Shown one piece after another: positions 1 to 5,178 of a DNA stretch of 6,041 nucleotides. The position numbers were made by a program, and so were the translations under genes. The stretch lies in contig JANYKH010000013.1 of NCBI GenBank assembly GCA_025358235.1, positions 1-6,041 of the forward strand, written 5' to 3'. The notes under the pieces were generated by a model that did no database searches, was not told the origin of the DNA, and saw nothing but the letters and a program-made list of their open reading frames with translations. How positions within the stretch are numbered: the first letter of the stretch is position 1; every line of letters begins with the position of its first letter. The stretch is from Chloroflexota bacterium (lineage in GTDB: Bacteria > Chloroflexota > Dehalococcoidia > Dehalococcoidales > RBG-16-60-22).

Positions 1-146
1 TCGAGATCGGCAGTTACCGCGGTTTAAGACACCGCCACAATCTGCCCGTCCGCGGCCAGCGTTCCAGGACGAACGCCCGTACGAAGAGGGGGCCTCGCAA
101 GACGGTAGCCGGGCGCGGTCAGAAGCGTGGCGCGACGAAGAAATAA
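1..146 (+). CDS. rpsM: 30S ribosomal protein S13, C-terminal end (partial at window start)
   Basis: The last 47 complete codons of a reading frame starting at base 3 end at TAA 144-146. The translation contains GSYRGLRHR, then [15 protein letters not shown], then RGPRKTVAG, followed by a basic tail ending in ATKK. This is the hallmark C-terminus of S13, a small-subunit head protein whose tail reaches toward the P-site tRNA and the inter-subunit bridges. The roughly 70 to 80 N-terminal residues lie before the window. The next gene, rpsK, begins 44 bases downstream, as in the usual alpha-operon order. The tail is intact and of normal kind. The identification is firm; only the missing upstream part cannot be judged. 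Confidence 0.96.
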   Translation, partial: EIGSYRGLRHRHNLPVRGQRSRTNARTKRGPRKTVAGRGQKRGATKK

Positions 147-190
147 ATAGCCGTTAAATAGTTGTTTATTAAAGGGAGATAGATAAAATA

Positions 191-583
191 ATGGCACAGA
201 AGAAACAGACCAGAGCTAAAAAACGAGAAAAAAAGGTTATACCTGTAGGACGGGCCTACATTCAGTCAACCTTTAATAATACGATTATTACGCTGACCGA
301 TGCCCAGGGCAACGTTCTCTCATGGGGTACCTCAGGCACGGCCGGATTTAAGGGATCAAGAAAAGGGACGCCCTATGCGGCCCAGATGGCAGCCCGCGAT
401 TCAGCCCGTAAGGCTATGGTCTTCGGACTGAGACAGATCGAGGTATACGTCAAGGGACCGGGCAGCGGCCGAGAGGCAGCTATCCGTGCTCTACAAGCGG
501 CTGGACTTTTTATCACCGGTATCAGGGATGTCACCCCCATCCCGCATAACGGCTGCCGTCCTCCCAAGAGACGCCGAGTCTAA
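191..583 (+). CDS. rpsK: 30S ribosomal protein S11
   Basis: A 130-residue protein of the normal S11 length. S11 sits on the platform of the small subunit, binds 16S rRNA and contacts the region of the mRNA exit. Visible family marks are a lysine/arginine-rich N-terminal extension (residues 1-16), the core [16 protein letters not shown] (about 22-37), [14 protein letters not shown] (about 52-65), VKGPGSGRE (about 87-95) and the highly conserved C-terminus [19 protein letters not shown]. The ATG at 191 is preceded by GGGAG at 174-178, 12 bases upstream; this spacing is a little long, but no better start exists. It lies between rpsM and rpsD in the operon, with 30 bases before rpsD. Nothing unusual is seen. 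Confidence 0.98.
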   Translation: MAQKKQTRAKKREKKVIPVGRAYIQSTFNNTIITLTDAQGNVLSWGTSGTAGFKGSRKGTPYAAQMAARDSARKAMVFGLRQIEVYVKGPGSGREAAIRALQAAGLFITGIRDVTPIPHNGCRPPKRRRV

Positions 584-613
584 CGGAAAAAGCTAAAAAG
601 GTTAAGGATTAAG

Positions 614-1243
614 ATGGCAAGATACACTGGACCAGTATGCAGGTTGTGCCGGAGAGCCGGCGAAAAGCTGCTTCTAAAGGGCGGACGCTGTTTCACGCCC
701 AAGTGCGCTGTCGACAAGCGGAACAAACCGCCCGGACAGGTACAGGCGAAGAGACGGCCCAAGATTTCCGATCACGGCATGCATCTGCATGAGAAGCAGA
801 AAGCCCGATACATTTACGGTATGATGGAAACGCAATTCCGCAATGTTTTTGAAGATGCGGAAAAGGCGCCCGGCATCACCGGCGATGCTCTCAAGATATT
901 GCTTGAGAGAAGACTTGATAACGTAGTATTCCGCCTGGGATTCGCGGATTCACGGGCGCAGGCGCGCCAGCTGGTACGGCACGGCCATATCCAGCTTAAC
1001 GGGAAAACCACGAATATTCCCTCCGCGCTGATATCTTTAAGTGATGTAATCACCTGGAGAGAAGGCAGCAAAAAGAACGCTTATTTCAAGGCGATAGTTG
1101 AATCCATTGAGAGTAAAGCTATCGTGAACTGGCTGCAGCTTGACCGGCAAACTCTGAGCGGCAAGGTGTTGGCTCTGCCCACGGTCAACGATATTGACAG
1201 TAAGTTTGAAGGAACGGCCATTGTTGAATTCTATTCACGTTAA
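614..1243 (+). CDS. rpsD: 30S ribosomal protein S4, zinc-binding (four-cysteine) type
   Basis: A 209-residue protein, the usual S4 length. S4 is a primary 16S rRNA-binding assembly protein at the mRNA entry side, important for accuracy. Residues 1-45 carry Cys9, Cys12, Cys26 and Cys31 (CxxC-x13-CxxxxC), the zinc-ribbon form of S4 (C+ type). The S4 RNA-binding domain spans about 99-162, beginning RRLDNVVFRLGFADSR and including ARQLVRHGHIQLNG. The ATG at 614 has AAGGA at 604-608, 5 bases upstream. rpoA follows 18 bases after the stop, so the order is rpsK-rpsD-rpoA. In enterobacteria S4 represses its own operon through a leader pseudoknot ahead of rpsM; that region lies outside this window, so no regulation can be claimed here. 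Confidence 0.98.
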   Translation: MARYTGPVCRLCRRAGEKLLLKGGRCFTPKCAVDKRNKPPGQVQAKRRPKISDHGMHLHEKQKARYIYGMMETQFRNVFEDAEKAPGITGDALKILLERRLDNVVFRLGFADSRAQARQLVRHGHIQLNGKTTNIPSALISLSDVITWREGSKKNAYFKAIVESIESKAIVNWLQLDRQTLSGKVLALPTVNDIDSKFEGTAIVEFYSR

Positions 1244-1248
1244 GGCCG

Positions 1249-1256
1249 AGGAGGTG
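1249..1256 (+). promoter_or_regulatory. Strong ribosome binding site setting the TTG start of rpoA
   Basis: AGGAGGTG lies just after the rpsD stop and 5 bases before TTG 1262. It is a near-perfect match to the anti-Shine-Dalgarno end of 16S rRNA, and the best in the window. It supports TTG 1262 as the real start of rpoA, since the protein read from there begins with the expected alpha N-terminus and no in-frame ATG is needed. Confidence 0.85.
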
Positions 1257-1261
1257 GGTTC

Positions 1262-2281
1262 TTGGCTGGTCTCGTAATACCCAAAATAGATTGTGTTGAA
1301 ACTGCCGGAGATTACGGGCGGTTCGTAGCGGAACCCCTTGAAAAGGGTTTCGGCGTTACGCTGGGTAACTCGCTGCGGCGCGTTTTGCTGGGCTATCTGG
1401 CAGGCGCTGCGGTTACGAAGGTACGCATTGACGGAATCCAGCATGAGTTTTCGGTGATACCGGATGCCAAAGAGGACGTGATGGACTTCCTCCTGAACGT
1501 CAAGGCGATCCGCTTTAAATCAGTGTCCGGGAAACCGGCGAAAATGATTCTGGACGTAAAGAAGGAAGGACCGGTCACCGCGGGTGACATCCAGCCTTCC
1601 AACGATGTGGAGATTACCAACCCCGAACTGGTGCTGGTGCACCTGACGTCTCCTGACGCCCATCTGGTGGCGGAATTTGATGTCGACCTGGGGATTGGCT
1701 ACAAAGTAGCTGAATCCACGGACAATATGCCGGTAGGCACCATACCTATCGACGCGATTTTCACCCCGATCCGGAAGGTAAATTACACTATTGAGCCTTC
1801 CCATGTAGGGCAGGAAATCAATCGGGAAAAGGTATTCCTCGATATATGGACGGATGGGACAATTAACCCGACTGATGCCCTAAGCCAGGGGGCCGGCATA
1901 TTAGTCGAGCAACTAATCCCGTTCCAGGAATTTGCGAAGGTTTCGCAGATGAAATCAGACGAGCGTCTGATCCGCATGGCGATCCCGAATGAAAAATACG
2001 AAATGCCGGTAGAGCAGCTTGATCTGTCTGTAAGGACGATGAACTGCCTGCGCCGAAGCGGTATCGCTACAGTTGGCGAACTTATCGCGAAGGGCCCGAA
2101 AGAGCTGCTGAAACTGCGAAACTTCGGTCAGAAGTCCTTCCAGGAGATTGAGGAGAAACTAGCCAGCATCGGCCTTTCTCTGACACCTCCCGGTGAAGAG
2201 GGCGAGGCAGTGATTGGCGCCGGTGATGCCGAAGCGACCCCGGAAGATGGGGACGCGGCGGAAACTGAGGAAGCCAACTAA
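1262..2281 (+). CDS. rpoA: DNA-directed RNA polymerase subunit alpha
   Basis: A 339-residue alpha subunit. Alpha dimerises to nucleate RNA polymerase assembly (alpha2, then beta, then beta'), and its C-terminal domain binds UP elements and activators. The N-terminal domain (about 1-230) contains the conserved GVTLGNSLRRVLL at 31-43, the helix that forms the dimer interface, and HEFSVIPDAKEDV at 61-73. A linker leads to the C-terminal domain at about 250-308 with LSVRTMNCL; Arg258 and Asn261 align by eye with the DNA-contacting Arg265 and Asn268 of E. coli. The helix-hairpin-helix part LLKLRNFGQKSFQEIEEKL follows. Residues 311-339 form an acidic tail with 11 Asp/Glu and no Lys or Arg. Translation begins at TTG 1262, backed by the strong AGGAGGTG site. 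The gene lies between rpsD and rplQ, as expected for an alpha operon. Confidence 0.98.
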   Translation: MAGLVIPKIDCVETAGDYGRFVAEPLEKGFGVTLGNSLRRVLLGYLAGAAVTKVRIDGIQHEFSVIPDAKEDVMDFLLNVKAIRFKSVSGKPAKMILDVKKEGPVTAGDIQPSNDVEITNPELVLVHLTSPDAHLVAEFDVDLGIGYKVAESTDNMPVGTIPIDAIFTPIRKVNYTIEPSHVGQEINREKVFLDIWTDGTINPTDALSQGAGILVEQLIPFQEFAKVSQMKSDERLIRMAIPNEKYEMPVEQLDLSVRTMNCLRRSGIATVGELIAKGPKELLKLRNFGQKSFQEIEEKLASIGLSLTPPGEEGEAVIGAGDAEATPEDGDAAETEEAN

Positions 2282-2337
2282 GACCAGTAATTGATTTTTC
2301 GTATCCCATTGTTAATTAAGGATACCTGGAGAAATAC

Positions 2338-2688
2338 ATGAGGCACCGAGTTAGTGGCAGAAAACTGGACCGGCCAACAGGGCACCGGATGATGCTTTAC
2401 CGCAACCAGGTCACGGACCTGATCCGGTATGAGCATCTGGTGACGACTGAGGCTAAGGCTCACGAGGTCCGGATTTTCACGGAAAAGATGATAACCCTGG
2501 GCAAGGTAGGCGGTTTACATTCCTACCGGCAGGCCCTCGCCTTTGTGATTGACAAGAACATGGTCGAGAAGATTTTCACTGATCTTGTTACCCGCTATGC
2601 ACAGCGTCCCGGCGGTTACACCCGCGTTACGCACCTGCAGAACCGGCTGGGTGACAATGCTTCAATGGTGAAGATCGAACTGGTTTAA
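2338..2688 (+). CDS. rplQ: 50S ribosomal protein L17
   Basis: A 116-residue protein of the usual bacterial L17 length. L17 lies on the large-subunit surface near the peptide exit tunnel. The N-terminus [17 protein letters not shown], then [10 protein letters not shown], the segment [14 protein letters not shown] (about 33-46) and the C-terminal [16 protein letters not shown] are typical of the family. The ATG at 2338 is preceded by GGAGA at 2328-2332, 5 bases upstream. The 56-base gap after rpoA is the largest inside the operon; it contains no convincing promoter or terminator. The TAA at 2686-2688 is in the same reading frame as the truA coding sequence that follows almost at once. Confidence 0.97.
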   Translation: MRHRVSGRKLDRPTGHRMMLYRNQVTDLIRYEHLVTTEAKAHEVRIFTEKMITLGKVGGLHSYRQALAFVIDKNMVEKIFTDLVTRYAQRPGGYTRVTHLQNRLGDNASMVKIELV

Positions 2689-2689
2689 C

Positions 2690-2700
2690 AGGGGGTTCTG
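2690..2700 (+). promoter_or_regulatory. Candidate unusual translation start region of truA (AGGGGG followed by CTG)
   Basis: AGGGGG at 2690-2695 resembles a Shine-Dalgarno core, but only 2 bases separate it from CTG 2698, the only NTG codon in frame between the rplQ stop and Lys14 of truA. This spacing is shorter than normal (about 5 to 9). Possible readings are CTG initiation by ribosomes that have just terminated on rplQ 9 bases upstream, initiation at ATA 2707 behind AGGA 2703-2706 (no spacing at all), or read-through of the rplQ stop. The sequence does not decide between them. Confidence 0.4.
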
Positions 2701-3486
2701 GCAGGAATAGAAGAGAACGGCCAGGCGGATAGCGCCAAATTAGTCCTGAAGCTTGAATATGAGGGGACAAACTACTGCGGCTTCCAGTGGCAAGCCGGGG
2801 TACCCACGATCCAGAGTAAACTGGAAGAAGCGATATTCAAGTTGACGGGGGAAACCCTGAGGGTGTTATCAGCAAGCCGGACGGATGCCGGGGTACATGC
2901 GAAGGAGAATATCGTCTGCTTCCATACCGCCAGCAAACTACCGCTCGGCACAATAGTAAGGGCCTTAAATTTTTACCTGCCGGACGATATCGCCGTTGAG
3001 GCGATTTACAAGGTTGATGAAGAGTTTGATATACGGCGTAAAGCCGTTAGCCGGGAATATGAATACCGAATCTGGAACGGACGGGAACGGTCTGCGTTCC
3101 ACCGTAATTTTTCGTTTCATGTGCCCGTCTACCTTAACTGCGGATTGATGGATGAAACAAGCCAGGCTCTCATCGGGGAGCATGACTTCTCATCGTTCAC
3201 CACCGCCGAGGATTGCGAACTTAAGAAGACGGTCAAGAGAATTGACCGGGCTGGAATCGAAAAAGAAGGGGACCTGATCAAGTTCAGAATAATCGGGAAT
3301 TCGTTCCTGAGACACCAGGTCCGTAATACGGTAGGGGCTCTGATCTGTTTAGGTCAGGGCAAGTTCAACAAACGGGAGTTTGTTGAACTGATTGAAAAGA
3401 GAGAACCGGGGTTGGCCGGACCCAGAGCGCCAGCAGCGGGACTCAGTTTGATAAGAATAAATTACCCAATACCCTTTGGGACGTAG
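2698..3486 (+). CDS. truA: tRNA pseudouridine(38-40) synthase TruA, with unusual start
   Basis: TruA converts uridines 38, 39 and 40 of the tRNA anticodon arm to pseudouridine in the cytoplasm. Read from CTG 2698 the protein has 262 residues, close to the family norm of about 245 to 270. The N-terminal strand KLVLKLEYEG (14-23) with YCGFQWQ (26-32), the catalytic motif RTDAGVHA with Asp63, REYEYRIWN, GEHDFSSF, then NSFLRHQVRNTVGAL and the final AAGLSLIRINYP are all present, so both halves of the fold are complete. TTG 2842 (residue 49) is the first ATG/GTG/TTG in frame, but it would remove the conserved first strand and helix, so it is rejected as the start. The reading frame is open upstream only as far as the rplQ TAA. 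The gene links rplQ to rplM, a known arrangement in several phyla. Function is firm; the start is uncertain. Confidence 0.93.
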   Translation: MAGIEENGQADSAKLVLKLEYEGTNYCGFQWQAGVPTIQSKLEEAIFKLTGETLRVLSASRTDAGVHAKENIVCFHTASKLPLGTIVRALNFYLPDDIAVEAIYKVDEEFDIRRKAVSREYEYRIWNGRERSAFHRNFSFHVPVYLNCGLMDETSQALIGEHDFSSFTTAEDCELKKTVKRIDRAGIEKEGDLIKFRIIGNSFLRHQVRNTVGALICLGQGKFNKREFVELIEKREPGLAGPRAPAAGLSLIRINYPIPFGT

Positions 3487-3500
3487 ATGGAGACTAACTG

Positions 3501-3935
3501 ATGAAAACTTATGCTGCTAAACCCTCTGATATGAACAGAGCGTGGTTTCTGGTGGATGCCACCGATCTGACGCTGGGCCGTCTTTCCGCCCGCGTAGCTC
3601 GTATCCTGATGGGAAAACACAAGGCGACTGTAAGCCGTAATGCCGATGTAGGTGATTTTGTGGTGATCATTAACGCCAGCAAAATCCATGTTACCGGCAA
3701 GAAGCCCAGCCAGAAGCTTTATTACCATTACACGATGTATCCCGGCGGAATGAGAGCGCCGACCTATGAAAAGGTTATGGCGAAAGACCCGACGAAGATC
3801 ATCGAACACGCAGTTTTCGGAATGCTGCCGCACACCAAACTGGGAGATGCCATGAGAACCAAGCTCAGAGTATTCCCGGGTGCGCAACATCCGTTTGGCA
3901 ATCAGTGCAAAAAGATTACGCTTGAGGAAATGTAA
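3501..3935 (+). CDS. rplM: 50S ribosomal protein L13
   Basis: A 144-residue protein of normal L13 length. L13 is an early assembly protein of the large subunit that binds 23S rRNA. Family marks include WFLVDATDLTLGRLSARVA (15-33), LMGKHKATVSRNADVGDFV (36-54), INASKIHVTGKK (57-68), and the signature VFGMLPHTKLGDAMRTKLRV (about 104-123) followed by PGAQHPF. The ATG at 3501 has GGAG at 3489-3492, 8 bases upstream, and lies 14 bases after the truA stop. It is followed 6 bases later by rpsI, the near-universal rplM-rpsI pair. Nothing is missing or odd. Confidence 0.98.
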   Translation: MKTYAAKPSDMNRAWFLVDATDLTLGRLSARVARILMGKHKATVSRNADVGDFVVIINASKIHVTGKKPSQKLYYHYTMYPGGMRAPTYEKVMAKDPTKIIEHAVFGMLPHTKLGDAMRTKLRVFPGAQHPFGNQCKKITLEEM

Positions 3936-3941
3936 CAATCT

Positions 3942-4337
3942 ATGGAAAAACAGACTTTTTTTTCAGGAACCGGCCGGCGAAAATGCGCCGTAGCGCAGGT
4001 TAAGCTCTCTGCCGGGACAGGGGCGATAATCGTCAACGGAGCGCCGTTTGAGAAGATGTTCCCCTCCCAGGAGCATCAGCGGGTAATTAAGCTGCCGCTG
4101 GTCCTGACCGAGATGGTAGACAAGTTCAATGTCGTCATCAAGGTAGCGGGCGGCGGTGTTTCCGGCCAGAGCGGCGCGATTTCCCATGGGATTTCACGGG
4201 CGCTGGTAGAATCTGACGAGAAGTTGAAACATACTTTACGCCAGAACGGATTACTGACGCGCGACTCCCGTATTAAGGAACGTAAGAAAGTGGGTCTCAA
4301 ACGGGCCCGCAAGGCGCCACAGTACACCAAGCGTTAA
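3942..4337 (+). CDS. rpsI: 30S ribosomal protein S9
   Basis: A 131-residue protein of normal S9 length. S9 is a small-subunit head protein whose C-terminal tail reaches the P-site tRNA anticodon stem. The N-terminal GTGRRKCAVAQVKL, the middle VAGGGVSGQSGAISHGISRAL and the basic end KKVGLKRARKAPQYTKR with the universal terminal Lys-Arg are all present. The start ATG lies 6 bases after the rplM stop; the nearest purine-rich site is GAGG at 3924-3927 inside rplM, 14 bases away, so translation probably depends on coupling to rplM. Codons 5-8 contain a run of eight T (3956-3963), but the frame stays intact. This is the last gene of the operon, ahead of a terminator. Confidence 0.98.
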   Translation: MEKQTFFSGTGRRKCAVAQVKLSAGTGAIIVNGAPFEKMFPSQEHQRVIKLPLVLTEMVDKFNVVIKVAGGGVSGQSGAISHGISRALVESDEKLKHTLRQNGLLTRDSRIKERKKVGLKRARKAPQYTKR

Positions 4338-4392
4338 TCAACGGTGGTATACCGGGGCTGGGGAGAATTTTTCTCCAGTTGAAATGTGGAAT

Positions 4393-4428
4393 AAAAAGGG
4401 GAGGGGCGAAAGCCTCTCTCCTTTTTTT
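4393..4428. terminator. Rho-independent terminator at the end of the ribosomal operon, probably bidirectional
   Basis: A 10-base-pair stem (4398-4407 with 4412-4421, two G-T wobbles) closes a GAAA tetraloop at 4408-4411 and is followed by seven T at 4422-4428. Five A at 4393-4397 precede the stem, so the opposite strand reads as the same hairpin followed by five T. It lies 60 bases after the rpsI stop and 40 bases beyond the stop of the convergent S51-family gene, so it can serve both transcripts. Confidence 0.93.
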
Positions 4429-4467
4429 ATTGAGCCGGTAACAGGATTTTACGAAGGTGGCCGGAAG

Positions 4468-5178
4468 TTATGCGCGGGAGGGGGAGGGGGTAAGATCCTC
4501 GGTTCTGACGACTTTATCTGCCATGCGTTCAAAGCGATGAACAGCTCCGCCTAAAGCGGCAATACTTCCATCCGGATTAACCTTTAAAGCAGTCCCTGAG
4601 GCAATGCCGTAACCGATGGCCGGCGACTTTTTCAGCATCAGTGCCGCTTTCAGTTCTTCCCATTTATCCTGCTCGCCGTGAGTATCGCAGATAAGCGGAG
4701 CAAATCCAAGACAAGGGAACAATTCAGCGGTGGAATCATCTTCCGGATCGGACCAGCGCACCCATTCCGCGGCCATCATAATGCTTCCGGCTGAAGCGCC
4801 AAAGAAGACTTTACCTTCATCATACAGGCGACGGAAAGCCTCAATCATTTTCTTCTCATTAAGGACTTGCATACCCCGCTCCACATCCCCGCCGGAAATA
4901 AATATCACGTCCGCGGATTCAAGCAATGTCAGCGCTTTGGAGGCATTGGCCCGGGGTGAAGCCAGCATCACACGGTCGATTTTGCCCGCCCCACCGGATT
5001 TCAAAAGGGCGCCGATCATGCCGTAAAACATAAGATTATCATCTGAGGCGGCGCCGACATATGCGACCCTCGGGGAAGCGCAACCGCATTCTTTGTAAAC
5101 TTGAGCCAGAAAACCGGACACGGAAGACGGCCCGGAACTCCGGCCGCCAGCCAGGAGATAAAGCGGTTTCCTATTCAT
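4468..5178 (-). CDS. Peptidase family S51 protein (peptidase E/cyanophycinase-like, class I glutamine amidotransferase-like fold)
   Basis: A 236-residue protein without signal peptide or membrane segments, so probably cytoplasmic. The fold and motifs match the S51 serine peptidases, such as dipeptidase E (Asp-Xaa bonds) and cyanophycinase (multi-L-arginyl-poly-Asp). FISGGD (93-98) corresponds to the GGG/GGD loop. FFGASAGSIM (125-134) is the nucleophile elbow with Ser129. CDTHGEQDKWEEL (164-176) holds the likely catalytic His167, and Asp144 in WSDPEDD is a candidate for the third residue. The segment IGYGIASGTALKVNPDGS, then AALGG, follows the peptidase E pattern. The ATG at 5178 has AGGAG at 5192-5188, 9 bases upstream, and overlaps the stop of the upstream ligase-like gene by ATGA. 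The last codons are C-rich in the mRNA (TPSPSRA). Substrate is unknown, and it may not be PepE itself. Family call is good; exact function is open. Confidence 0.82.
   Translation of the reverse strand: MNRKPLYLLAGGRSSGPSSVSGFLAQVYKECGCASPRVAYVGAASDDNLMFYGMIGALLKSGGAGKIDRVMLASPRANASKALTLLESADVIFISGGDVERGMQVLNEKKMIEAFRRLYDEGKVFFGASAGSIMMAAEWVRWSDPEDDSTAELFPCLGFAPLICDTHGEQDKWEELKAALMLKKSPAIGYGIASGTALKVNPDGSIAALGGAVHRFERMADKVVRTEDLTPSPSRA

Noticed and set aside
2291..2316. Possible promoter in the rpoA-rplQ gap (TTGATT, then 16 bases, then TAATTA)
   Set aside because: The -10 box matches the consensus at only two of six positions and the genes form a typical co-transcribed chain.
2842..3486. TTG 2842 as the start of truA (214-residue protein)
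   Set aside because: Forty-eight upstream codons in the same frame encode the conserved first strand and helix of TruA (LKLEYEG and YCGFQ), and no good ribosome binding site lies before 2842.
3462..3938. 158-residue open frame on the - strand opposite rplM
   Set aside because: It lies wholly antisense to a highly conserved ribosomal gene, has no recognisable family features, and is explained by the codon pattern of rplM.
4358..4378. Small hairpin between rpsI and the main terminator (GGAGAA with TTCTCC, 3-base loop)
   Set aside because: The stem has only 6 pairs, extended only by allowing a bulge, and no T-run follows; the strong terminator just downstream explains the region.
4476..4490. 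G-rich tract on the + strand (G3-A-G5-A-G5) as a G-quadruplex or regulatory element
   Set aside because: Only three runs of three or more G are present, and the tract is explained as the Pro/Ser codons at the end of the S51-family gene (TPSPSR).
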